Shown: positions 7,077-13,466, numbered from the stretch's first letter. The stretch: DNA of 15,991 nt from DATHGT01 sp035317605 (GCA_035317605.1 DATHGT010000347.1:1-15991), one strand, 5' to 3'. Translations and numbers: made by a program. Notes: generated by a model not told the origin, from the sequence alone.

Positions 7077-7100
7077 GCGATCGAGCCCCAGCTCGATCGC
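7077..7100. repeat. Perfect 10-bp inverted repeat downstream of the alcohol dehydrogenase
   Basis: The arms GCGATCGAGC (7077-7086) and GCTCGATCGC (7091-7100) are exact complements around a CCCA loop. It begins 47 nt after the alcohol dehydrogenase stop. It could be an RNA hairpin ending or protecting the upstream transcript, or a dyad-symmetric protein-binding site. There is no T-tract after it, so Rho-independent termination in the usual form is not supported. Confidence 0.5.
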
Positions 7101-7111
7101 TGAACCGATCA

Positions 7112-7147
7112 GGGGGGGTTGGGGGGTGCGTCTCGCACCCCCCAACC
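7112..7147 (-). repeat. Intergenic G6/C6 hairpin element, copy 3 (inverted), in amidohydrolase leader
   Basis: The arms GTTGGGGGGTGCG (7118-7130) and CGCACCCCCCAAC (7134-7146) are perfectly complementary around TCT, and one more G-C pair extends the stem to 14 bp (7117-7147). Read on the minus strand, the architecture equals copies 1 and 2: a 27-nt core (7119-7145) with an 8-bp G6/C6 stem and an 11-nt middle, followed by C7 (7118-7112). The loop sequence differs and is itself self-complementary. It ends 5 nt before the AAGGAG ribosome-binding site (7153-7158) of the amidohydrolase, so a folded transcript could hinder or set translation. Confidence 0.65.
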
Positions 7148-7164
7148 TGAAGAAGGAGACGGAA

Positions 7165-8367
7165 ATGCGTCAGGGCTTCCGCGTGATCGACTCCGATACG
7201 CACGTCAATCCGTCGCTCGACGTGCTGCTGCGTTACGCCGACCGGGAGCTGCGCGAGCGCCTGGACGAGCTGGCGCCATACCGAAAGACGGTCAAGCCCG
7301 TGGCCGGGCGCGGCGACGCCGAGGACCGCGAGTCCTCCGAGATCCTGACCATCAAGCCCGTGCGTTTGCAGCGCGTGGCCGGCGAGAAGCCGAAGCCGCC
7401 CGCCGCGGTCGCCGGAGGGATCGGCTTCCTGTCCGGGCGCACGCACATGGTCACCCGGCACCCGATCACCGCGCGCGTCGCCGAGGACAACTCGCGGGGC
7501 CGGCTGGCCGACATGGACCGCGAGGGCCGCGACGTCGACTTCATCATCCCCGGCCCGTGGTGCTACGGCGCGCCCGCGCTCGCCCCTCACCTCGCGCGGG
7601 GGCTCTATCGCGCCTATCACCGGTACATGGCCGAGTACTGCGCGGCGGATCCGCGGCGGCTGAAGAGCATGGTGCTGGCGCTGGGCACCGATCCGAAGTG
7701 GGCGGCCGAGACGATCGCCGAGCACGCGCGCGAGGACTGGGTGGCCGCGGTGTGGCCGCTCCTGCCCGAGGGGCTGCCCATCGACGATCCCGACCTGGAG
7801 CCGATCTGGGCCGCCGCCGACGACGCGGACCTGCCGATCATGTACCATGCGTTCACGGTCGAGACCCCGTACTTCCCGGGCTACCGCGACATCTGGGACA
7901 ACCCCGCGATGGGTCGCTGCGCGGGACAGACGTGGGGCGGCCAGCGCTTCCTCTCGTTCATGCTCATGGGCGGCATGCTCGATCGCTATCCGCGCTTGCG
8001 GGTGGGCGCGTTGGAGGCCGGGCACGCGTGGCTGCCGCACTGGCTCGTCCGGCTCACCCGCCAGATCGACTACGTGAAAGGCTCCACGCCGGCCCTCAAG
8101 CACACGCCATTCGAGTACGCGCAGATGGGCCGCGTGTTCCTCAGCATCGATTTCTCCGAGGGACCCGCGCTGACCAAGTCGGCGATGGACGTGATGGGCG
8201 ATGGGGCCTTCATGTTCGCCTCGGACTATCCCCACCCGGAGACGATCTTCCCGGACCACGCCGACACCGTGATCGCCTGGCGCGACACCCTGGGCGAGGC
8301 CGCCATGCAGAAGCTCATGTGGGAAAACGCCAGCCGCTTCTTCCGGCTGACGAGCGCACCCTGGTGA
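7165..8367 (+). CDS. Amidohydrolase_2-family metal-dependent hydrolase/decarboxylase
   Basis: A 400-residue TIM-barrel protein related to ACMSD and other Amidohydrolase_2 enzymes that hydrolyse or decarboxylate aromatic or lactone-type acids. Visible motifs are DSDTHVN at 9-15 (first strand metal site, D11 and H13), YHAF with H228, EAGHAWLPHW at 284-293, and FASDYPHPE at 351-359 with D354 as the late-barrel metal/catalytic aspartate; the C-terminal MWENASRFF at 385-393 is also typical. The ATG at 7165 is chosen because AAGGAG at 7153-7158 precedes it; a GTG further upstream (7126) would begin inside hairpin copy 3. The enolase-superfamily gene follows after 7 nt and the lactonase 4 nt after that, forming one operon. 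Confidence 0.92.
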   Translation: MRQGFRVIDSDTHVNPSLDVLLRYADRELRERLDELAPYRKTVKPVAGRGDAEDRESSEILTIKPVRLQRVAGEKPKPPAAVAGGIGFLSGRTHMVTRHPITARVAEDNSRGRLADMDREGRDVDFIIPGPWCYGAPALAPHLARGLYRAYHRYMAEYCAADPRRLKSMVLALGTDPKWAAETIAEHAREDWVAAVWPLLPEGLPIDDPDLEPIWAAADDADLPIMYHAFTVETPYFPGYRDIWDNPAMGRCAGQTWGGQRFLSFMLMGGMLDRYPRLRVGALEAGHAWLPHWLVRLTRQIDYVKGSTPALKHTPFEYAQMGRVFLSIDFSEGPALTKSAMDVMGDGAFMFASDYPHPETIFPDHADTVIAWRDTLGEAAMQKLMWENASRFFRLTSAPW

Positions 8368-8374
8368 TCGCCCG

Positions 8375-9529
8375 ATGAAGATCACGACGATCGAGACGTA
8401 TTTCCTGTCGGCGCCGCTGCCGCAGCCGGTGCGCACGTCCACCGCCGCGATCAGCCGGGTGAGCGAAGTCATCGTCAAGCTCACCACCGACGCCGGCCTC
8501 GTCGGGATCGGCGAGGCCCACGGTCCGTTCCTGTTCCAGGGCCCGGAAGGCCTGCGCGTGGTCAACGACATCCTCAAGGCCGTCACCCCGCTGGTCATCG
8601 GCGCGGATCCGTTCGACGGCGAGCGGATCTGGCAGGACATCTTCGCGCTCACCTACACGACCGTGCGCGGGATCCCGCCGCTGGCCCGCCAGCAGCGCCA
8701 GCTCGTGACCGCGCTGAGCGCGATCGACATCGCGCTGTGGGACCTCAAGGGCAAGGCCATCGGCCGACCGGTGTACGCGCTGCTGGGCGGTGCGCTGCGC
8801 CAGCGCGTGCCCGCGTACGTGACCGGCTTCTACTATCGCGACGGCGAGAAGACCGACGACCTCCTGCGCGAGGCCGCCCTGTACCTCGAGGCCGGCTATC
8901 GCACCGTGAAGGTGAAGGTCGGCGGCCTCACCCCGGAGGCGGACGCCGAGCGCGTGGGCGTCATCCGCAAGGCGGTGGGCCGCGACGTCGCGATCATGCT
9001 CGACGCCAACGGCGGGTGGAACCTGCCCACCGCCGTGCGCGCCGCCCGCCTCTGCGAGCCCCACGACATCTTCTGGCTCGAGGATCCGATGCCCTGGTTC
9101 GACGAGCGCCACTCGCTGGCCCGTCTCAAGGAGGAGACGCGTATCCCGATCGCGGCGGGTGAGACCGAGTACACACCGTTCGGTCTGCGCACGCTGCTCG
9201 CCGAGAACCTGGTCGACTACCTGATCATCGACTCGACCTGGGCGGGCGGACTGACGACCTGGCGCAAGGCCGCGGTGATGGCCGAGATGTACCAGATCCC
9301 GATGGCCGCGCACCACGACCCGCAGATCCACGTCCACGCGGTGGCGGCCAGTCCCACCGGCTTCATTCTCGAATCCTTCGCCGATCCCTCCCGCGATCCC
9401 CTGTGGTTCGAGCTGTTCCGCGAGCGCCCGGCCATCGTGGACGGCTACATGGCCCTGCCCGAGGCGCCCGGCCTCGGCCTCGAGCTGCGCAACGAGACGC
9501 TGGAGAAATACGGCGTGAAGCTCGGCTGA
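8375..9529 (+). CDS. Mandelate racemase-type enolase-superfamily enzyme (racemase/acid-sugar dehydratase)
   Basis: A 384-residue enolase-superfamily protein with an N-terminal capping domain (1 to about 130) and a TIM barrel. The base motif K179-x-K181 (TVKVKVGG), metal ligands D210 (MLDANGGW), E236 (FWLEDPM) and E263 (AAGETEY), and a likely His-Asp dyad H313/D286 (AAHHDP and IIDSTWAGG) match the mandelate racemase subgroup. The muconate lactonizing subgroup instead has a lysine on the sixth strand, so an MLE name is not supported. It would abstract the alpha-proton of a carboxylic acid, giving racemisation or dehydration. The ATG lies 7 nt after the amidohydrolase stop without a clear ribosome-binding site, suggesting translational coupling. 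A lactonase gene follows after 4 nt. Confidence 0.93.
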   Translation: MKITTIETYFLSAPLPQPVRTSTAAISRVSEVIVKLTTDAGLVGIGEAHGPFLFQGPEGLRVVNDILKAVTPLVIGADPFDGERIWQDIFALTYTTVRGIPPLARQQRQLVTALSAIDIALWDLKGKAIGRPVYALLGGALRQRVPAYVTGFYYRDGEKTDDLLREAALYLEAGYRTVKVKVGGLTPEADAERVGVIRKAVGRDVAIMLDANGGWNLPTAVRAARLCEPHDIFWLEDPMPWFDERHSLARLKEETRIPIAAGETEYTPFGLRTLLAENLVDYLIIDSTWAGGLTTWRKAAVMAEMYQIPMAAHHDPQIHVHAVAASPTGFILESFADPSRDPLWFELFRERPAIVDGYMALPEAPGLGLELRNETLEKYGVKLG

Positions 9530-9533
9530 GGCG

Positions 9534-10589
9534 ATGTTCGCCTACGTCGGCAGCTACACGACCGAGAAGCGCCACGGCCGGGGCGCCGGCATCACGGTGT
9601 GGGCGATCGACGCCGGGTCGAGCGAGTGGTCGCTCGTGCAGACGCTGGGCGATCTCGTCAACCCATCGTTCCTCGCCTTCGACCGCCGGCGGCGCGTGCT
9701 CTATTCGGCGCACGGCGACGAGGACTACGCGACCGCGTTCGCGATCGACGAGGCGACGGGCGGGCTCGCGCCGCTGAGCCGCCAGTCGACCGGCGGCAAG
9801 AACGGCGTGCACCTCGCGGTCGACGCCACCAACCGGTACCTGGTGGTGGGCAACTACGCCGCGGGTACGGTGGCGGTCTTGCCGATCGCCCGCGACGGAT
9901 CGCTCGAGCCGTTGAGCCACCTCGTCACGCTGACCGGCACGCCAGGGCCCGATCCCGTGCAGCAGAGCAGCTCGCATCCTCACGACGTCCCCTTCGATCG
10001 CTCCGGGCGCTTCGTGATCGTGCCCGACAAAGGCTTCGACCGGGTCTTCGTCTTCAGGCTCGATACGACCGCGGGCAAGCTCAGGCCCGGCGATCCTCTC
10101 TGGGTCACGGCGCGGCCGGGAGCGGCGCCGCGGCACGCCGATTTCCATCCCACGGGACCATACGCGTACGTCAACAACGAGCTGGACTCGACGATCACCA
10201 CGTATCGCTTCGATTCAGCGCGCGGCGGGCTCGAACCGCTTCACGTCATCTCGACGGTGCCCGCGGATTTCACGTCGAAGAACACGACCGCCGAGATCGC
10301 GGTCGCTCCGTCGGGCCGCTTCGTCTACGTGTCGAACCGCGGCCACGACAGCATCGCGATCTTCGCCGTCGACGCCGCGAGCGGACTGCTGTCGTCCGTC
10401 GGGTGGGAGCCAGCGCAGGGCAAGACCCCGCGCTTCTTCGCGCTCGATCCGCCCGGCACGTGCCTCTACGTCGCCAACCAGAACAGCGACACCATCGTCG
10501 CCTTCCACGTGAACACCGCCACCGGCCTGCTCGCCCCCACCGGCCAGGTCATCCGCACCGGCAACCCGTCGAGCATCGTCTTCAGGTAA
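9534..10589 (+). CDS. Lactonase-family beta-propeller protein (6-phosphogluconolactonase/YbhE-like)
   Basis: A 351-residue seven-bladed propeller of the lactonase family (PF10282 type), which includes E. coli YbhE/Pgl and carboxy-muconate cyclisase. Typical motifs are YVGSYT at 4-9, SHPHDV at 147-152, PRHADFHPTG at 199-208, TTAEIAVAPSGRFVYVSNRG at 251-270, PRFFALDP at 299-306 and YVANQNSDTI at 312-321. No signal peptide is seen, so it should be cytoplasmic. It would open a sugar or other lactone to the hydroxy acid. Co-location with an acid-sugar-dehydratase-type enolase and a dehydrogenase suggests an oxidative sugar or hydroxy-acid route rather than the pentose phosphate pathway; this is an inference. 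It ends the tight amidohydrolase-enolase-lactonase operon. Confidence 0.93.
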   Translation: MFAYVGSYTTEKRHGRGAGITVWAIDAGSSEWSLVQTLGDLVNPSFLAFDRRRRVLYSAHGDEDYATAFAIDEATGGLAPLSRQSTGGKNGVHLAVDATNRYLVVGNYAAGTVAVLPIARDGSLEPLSHLVTLTGTPGPDPVQQSSSHPHDVPFDRSGRFVIVPDKGFDRVFVFRLDTTAGKLRPGDPLWVTARPGAAPRHADFHPTGPYAYVNNELDSTITTYRFDSARGGLEPLHVISTVPADFTSKNTTAEIAVAPSGRFVYVSNRGHDSIAIFAVDAASGLLSSVGWEPAQGKTPRFFALDPPGTCLYVANQNSDTIVAFHVNTATGLLAPTGQVIRTGNPSSIVFR

Positions 10590-10630
10590 CGCGTCACGGA
10601 TCGCCTCTCCGTTTGTCGGCTGGGGGGGGC

Positions 10631-10636
10631 TAGAAT
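10631..10636 (+). promoter_or_regulatory. Possible -10 element (TAGAAT) for a leaderless transcript
   Basis: TAGAAT ends 7 nt before the ATG at 10644, so a transcript from it would start at or next to the start codon. No ribosome-binding site precedes that ATG, which fits leaderless translation. A G8 run lies just upstream (10622-10629) and no good -35 hexamer is seen, so confidence is low. Confidence 0.3.
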
Positions 10637-10643
10637 CCAGTCG

Positions 10644-10907
10644 ATGGTAGATCAACCATCCGAGGCTGAGGCGCAACGCCGGGCCGCGAGAGCCACGTGG
10701 CCGGTCGCTTGCTTTGCGCTCGACGACGACTCGGCAAACGACATCAGTTCCGTCACGACAGCGACCGAACGGATCGCCATGATGTGGTCGCTTGCGGAAA
10801 CGGCCTGGAAGCTCGCGGGTCGACCGCTGCCGACGTACGACCGCCGGAGCCTGCCGGCCCGCCTCTTCCGCCCCGGGACTCCTTCCCCCGCCGACAATGA
10901 CGCTTGA
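10644..10907 (+). CDS. Small hypothetical protein paired with a nucleotidyltransferase
   Basis: An 87-residue soluble protein. The middle, ATERIAMMWSLAETAWKLAG at residues 40-59, followed by RPLPTYDRRSLPARLFRPG, resembles small proteins that I recall being encoded directly before MNT-type nucleotidyltransferases in soil bacteria (pattern: ER-A-x-W-L-x-x-AW, then P-x-Y-x-R-x-x-x-P). The N-terminus looks variable and the C-terminal tail is Pro-rich. The 3' end overlaps the original nucleotidyltransferase start (ATG at 10897) by 11 nt, indicating a coupled two-gene module. There is no Shine-Dalgarno sequence; a TAGAAT element 7 nt upstream suggests a leaderless mRNA. The function is unknown; an antitoxin-like or regulatory partner is only a guess. 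Confidence 0.65.
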   Translation: MVDQPSEAEAQRRAARATWPVACFALDDDSANDISSVTTATERIAMMWSLAETAWKLAGRPLPTYDRRSLPARLFRPGTPSPADNDA

Positions 10908-10936
10908 GGGGCTGCACGAGGATTTCCGCGACCTTG
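10897..10936 (+). pseudogene. Frameshifted N-terminal remnant of the nucleotidyltransferase
   Basis: The ATG at 10897 opens MTLEGLHEDFRDL, the kind of first helix expected before the nucleotidyltransferase core. The frame then runs into meaningless Arg-rich sequence. Removing one T at about 10933-10934 would join it to LLIMLADAGAEFVIVGAYAL in the next frame, restoring a normal N-terminus. Either a real +1 frameshift has inactivated the gene or the base is a sequencing or assembly error. Confidence 0.55.
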
Positions 10937-10942
10937 CTGATC

Positions 10943-11368
10943 ATGTTGGCCGACGCCGGTGCGGAGTTCGTCATCGTCGGCGCCTACGCGCTGGCGCTTC
11001 ACGGTGCGCCGCGAGCCAGCGGCGACATCGATCTCTTCGTGCGGCCGACTCCGGCCAACGCCGAGCGTGTTTTCGACGCGCTGGCCAGCTTCGGCGCGCC
11101 GCTCGCGGCCGCGGGGGTCACCGCGGGCGACTTCGCGCGTCCCGCGCTCGTCTATCAGATCGGGCTGCCCCCACGGCGCATCGACGTGCTGACGGAGCTT
11201 TCCGGCGTCAGCTTCGATGAAGTCTGGGAGTCGCGTCTCACACTCGACATCGAAGGGCGCTCCATCGGCTTCATCGGTGGGGCGGCGGCGCCTCGGTGCG
11301 ACCGGTGCGCACCACTCGCTTCGTCGGCGAAGCAGGGACAATCGGCGTTGCCCTTGTTCTCGTCGTGA
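10943..11368 (+). CDS. MNT-type nucleotidyltransferase, N-terminally frameshifted and C-terminally degraded
   Basis: The intact frame encodes 141 residues from the first ATG after the suspected frameshift. The nucleotidyltransferase core is clear: IVGAYALALHG at 11-21, then GDIDLFV at 27-33 with the catalytic D28-x-D30 pair, and RRIDVLTELSGVSFDEVW later in the chain supplying the third acidic position. Such proteins transfer nucleotides to proteins, RNA or small molecules and are often toxin-antitoxin components. Two signs of decay exist: the first helix is in another frame, and after IEGRSIGFIG (about 11278) the expected Lys/Arg-rich closing helix is replaced by about 30 residues of unrelated low-complexity sequence. 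It is probably non-functional, unless the frameshift is an error. The DoxX gene starts 14 nt later. Confidence 0.6.
   Translation: MLADAGAEFVIVGAYALALHGAPRASGDIDLFVRPTPANAERVFDALASFGAPLAAAGVTAGDFARPALVYQIGLPPRRIDVLTELSGVSFDEVWESRLTLDIEGRSIGFIGGAAAPRCDRCAPLASSAKQGQSALPLFSS
11318..11333. repeat. Short perfect hairpin upstream of the DoxX gene
   Basis: GCTTCG (11318-11323) and CGAAGC (11328-11333) form a 6-bp stem with a TCGG loop. It lies in the degraded 3' end of the nucleotidyltransferase, 50 nt before the DoxX start. A second weak dyad, AGGGACAA/TTGCCCT, follows at about 11334-11354. These could be remnants of, or control sites for, the DoxX transcript; the evidence is structural only. Confidence 0.3.
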
Positions 11369-11382
11369 CCAAGGAGGGTGAC

Positions 11383-11937
11383 ATGAAAACGGTGACGCTC
11401 GAAGATCCGCCGGCGCTGAAAAGGCTGTTCGGGGACACGCGATTCGCCTGGCTCTGGCTTCCTATCAGACTCTTTCTCGGCTGGGAGTGGCTGTCGCATG
11501 GCCTCGAGAAGTTCGGCAACCCGAAGTGGACGGTGACCGGCGACGCGCTCCGTGGCTTCTGGGAGCGCGCGGTCGCGATGCCGCCGCCTCCCGCCAAGCC
11601 GCCGATCGCGTACGGCTGGTACCGGGACTTCGTCGAGAACATGCTCGCCGGCGGCCATCACGTGTGGTTCGCCAAGCTCGTGGTCTTCGCCGAGCTGGCC
11701 ATCGGCGTCGCGCTGATCATCGGCGCGTTCACGGGAATCGCGGCGTTCTTCGGCGGCTTCATGAACTGGAACTTCCTGATGGCCGGGACGGCCGCCACCA
11801 ACCCGCTGCTGTTCGTGCTCGCCACCTGGCTCGTGCTGGCCTGGAAGAACGCGGGCTGGATCGGCGCCGACCGCTATCTGCTGCCCTACCTGGGCACGCC
11901 CTGGAAACGCGAGCCGCTCTTCAATCGGACCGCGTAG
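11383..11937 (+). CDS. DoxX-family integral membrane protein
   Basis: A 184-residue inner-membrane protein. Four hydrophobic segments are visible, at about 20-38 (FAWLWLPIRLFLGWEWLSHG), 94-115, 117-136 and 140-157. The GWEWLSHGLEKF sequence after the first segment and the FGGFMNWNFLMAGTAATNP loop are characteristic of DoxX/DoxD-like proteins, which include the thiosulfate:quinone oxidoreductase subunit of Acidianus. A long soluble loop at 45-90 is Pro-rich (MPPPPAKPP). The start at 11383 has AAGGAGG (11371-11377) with 5 nt spacing; an earlier ATG at 11296 lies inside the degraded nucleotidyltransferase. Which quinone or sulfur compound, if any, it handles is not known. It is convergent with the minus-strand basic protein gene, 66 nt away. 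Confidence 0.9.
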   Translation: MKTVTLEDPPALKRLFGDTRFAWLWLPIRLFLGWEWLSHGLEKFGNPKWTVTGDALRGFWERAVAMPPPPAKPPIAYGWYRDFVENMLAGGHHVWFAKLVVFAELAIGVALIIGAFTGIAAFFGGFMNWNFLMAGTAATNPLLFVLATWLVLAWKNAGWIGADRYLLPYLGTPWKREPLFNRTA

Positions 11938-11940
11938 CCG

Positions 11941-11979
11941 CACGGAACTCCAGCCGTGTCCGGGCGGTGAGACGCCCGG
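11941..11979. terminator. Candidate bidirectional terminator hairpins between convergent genes
   Basis: The 66-nt gap between the two convergent stop codons contains CACGG/CCGTG (11941-11945 with 11954-11958) and a perfect 7-bp stem CCGGGCG/CGCCCGG (11960-11966 with 11973-11979, loop GTGAGA). Their position fits a shared terminator. There is no T-tract on either side, so any termination would be of the GC-hairpin or Rho-assisted kind. Confidence 0.35.
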
Positions 11980-12003
11980 TTCGACGCATCTCCCCTGTGA
12001 GTC

Positions 12004-12393
12004 TCAGGCCGCGCGCCGGCGTGATCGGCGCGCGGCGTCGCCGGGCGTGGTGTCGCGCTTGTTCGCTACCGTCTCCTGTGGCTTTCGTCGCGCGTCGCCG
12101 GATTTCGGGCGGGGCTTGCCCGGCGCCTTGCCGTCTCGCGGCGCGGTCGCCTGCTTCTGCGAGCCCGACTTCGTGCCCGTCTGTTCCGCCGGCGTCTGCG
12201 CCTCGGGTTCGTCGCGTGGCGAGGCTTCGCCGACCGGCGGGGCGCCGGGGATGAAGTTGGGGCGTGATGAGCCGCGGTGACCGGGTAGTTCGTCCGGCAG
12301 ATGCTTGGTGGCCATTTCGGCCAGGCGCTCGTTCGGGCGGTCGCGGCCGGCCAGGGTGTAGAAGTCCTTGTTGACGTTGTTCTTGCTGCTCAT
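12004..12393 (-). CDS. Basic, low-complexity hypothetical protein coupled to the baeRF-like gene
   Basis: A 129-residue protein with no recognised domain. Residues 1-45 have a more ordered look (NKDFYTLAGRDRPNERLAEM at about 9-28). The rest is a disordered tail rich in Lys, Arg, Pro, Ser, Thr and Gly, ending in RRSRRR. There is no membrane segment or signal peptide. The composition suggests binding to RNA, DNA or the ribosome, which is an inference. Its ATG overlaps the TGA of the upstream eRF1/Vms1-like gene (ATGA) and GAGGAG lies 6 nt before it, so it is translated with that gene. It may be an accessory of that ribosome-related protein. Confidence 0.72.
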   Translation of the reverse strand: MSSKNNVNKDFYTLAGRDRPNERLAEMATKHLPDELPGHRGSSRPNFIPGAPPVGEASPRDEPEAQTPAEQTGTKSGSQKQATAPRDGKAPGKPRPKSGDARRKPQETVANKRDTTPGDAARRSRRRAA

Positions 12394-13466
12394 GCCGCTC
12401 TCCTCACGCGAAATCTCAGCAGCCCACCCACGCCGCCGGCGTCGCCCAGCAGCGCGGGATCCTCGATGAACGTCACGCGGGCATCGGTCTGGCGCGCTCG
12501 CGCGACCAGCTCGTCGGCCAGCTCCGCGCCGCGGCGGCCGTCGCGCGTCTTCAGACGGACGGGATCCGCCGCGAGCAGCAACTCGTGGACTTGACCGTTG
12601 GCCAGCGCGTCGAAGGTGGCGTCGACGCCGACCACGCCGAGACCACCGGCGCGGTAGGCGTCGAGCATGCGGCGCACGCGCTCGGCGTCGTCGCGCGCGT
12701 CCTCGGCACGGCAGGCCTCCAGGGCGCGGCGCAAGATCTGGTCGCGCGTCGAGTGCACGTCGAGCTGATCGACCTCCACCACGCGGGGCACCAGGTCCTT
12801 CGGCAGCTCCGCGCGCAGCAGCGGCAGCGCCACGTCGTTGGCGGCAACGACGATGTGCTCGACTCTCTCATCGCGGACGAGACGGACGAGGGCCTCCGCC
12901 ACCTCGCGGGCGTGATGGCGCTGGAACTCCTCGACGTGGCGCTGGTAGCGCGCCTGCGACCAGCCGCCCTGATCGGTCTTCGGCAGCGATGGGCTCTCGA
13001 TGGTCTGCTCCGCGGTCACCTCGCCGAGGGCGAAGACGAAGATCCGCGCGGAGTGCGTGTCGAGCACGACCGCGGCGTGACGCCGATAGCGATCGGCCAC
13101 CGCGGCCAGCGGGTAGAGGTGCGGGGCCCGGCCGATGAAGACCTCGCTCTCCTCGATCGGCACCTCGAGCTGGGCCGCCTCGAAGAACCCGGCCGCCGAG
13201 CACGCGAAGATCGCGATGCCATTGGCCTGGGGCCGCGCCTCGCGCTCGAGCCAGGCAAGGATGCCCTCGGCGTCCGCCTCGACGCTCGCGCGCGCCGGCG
13301 AATGCTCGGGATACGTCTCCGCGCGCGCTTTCAGCTCGTGGCGTAGGAAGGCGTGGGACTTGTCGCGGCCCACCTGATCGGGACGCGCGTCGAGATACAC
13401 GCTGACGAACGGATGGTCGCCCGCTGGAAACTCGGCCAGGCGATCGATGAGCGGCTGCAGGTCCAT
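12390..13466 (-). CDS. eRF1/Vms1-like protein (baeRF family, putative peptidyl-tRNA hydrolase/ribosome rescue)
   Basis: A 358-residue protein resembling archaeo-eukaryotic release factor eRF1 and Vms1/ANKZF1. Residues 167-177 read GGWSQARYQRH, matching the GG-x-SQ-x-RY loop of Vms1 and bacterial baeRF proteins, with Q171 as the analogue of the catalytic glutamine. The central RNase H-like part includes VVLDTHSARIFVFALGEV (133-150) before the loop. The last part (275-358), VVGVDATFDALANGQVHELLLA ending in GGVGGLLRFRV, looks like the L7Ae-like eRF1 domain 3. Family knowledge: Vms1 releases stalled nascent chains from tRNA; bacterial members are proposed to act in ribosome rescue. The ATG at 13466 is chosen because a purine-rich GAGGGGG precedes it and MDLQPLIDRLAEF starts the N-terminal domain. 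A basic protein gene follows by ATGA overlap. Confidence 0.85.
   Translation of the reverse strand: MDLQPLIDRLAEFPAGDHPFVSVYLDARPDQVGRDKSHAFLRHELKARAETYPEHSPARASVEADAEGILAWLEREARPQANGIAIFACSAAGFFEAAQLEVPIEESEVFIGRAPHLYPLAAVADRYRRHAAVVLDTHSARIFVFALGEVTAEQTIESPSLPKTDQGGWSQARYQRHVEEFQRHHAREVAEALVRLVRDERVEHIVVAANDVALPLLRAELPKDLVPRVVEVDQLDVHSTRDQILRRALEACRAEDARDDAERVRRMLDAYRAGGLGVVGVDATFDALANGQVHELLLAADPVRLKTRDGRRGAELADELVARARQTDARVTFIEDPALLGDAGGVGGLLRFRVRRAA

Noticed and set aside
7030..8652. Long minus-strand open frame opposite the amidohydrolase
   Set aside because: It is antisense to a clear Amidohydrolase_2 gene, has Arg/His/Ala-rich composition and no recognisable motif; similar antisense frames cover almost every gene here.
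8375..9529. Annotation as muconate lactonizing enzyme
   Set aside because: The sixth-strand residue is Asp (D286), not the lysine of the MLE subgroup, and a His (H313) follows on the next strand; this fits the mandelate racemase subgroup.
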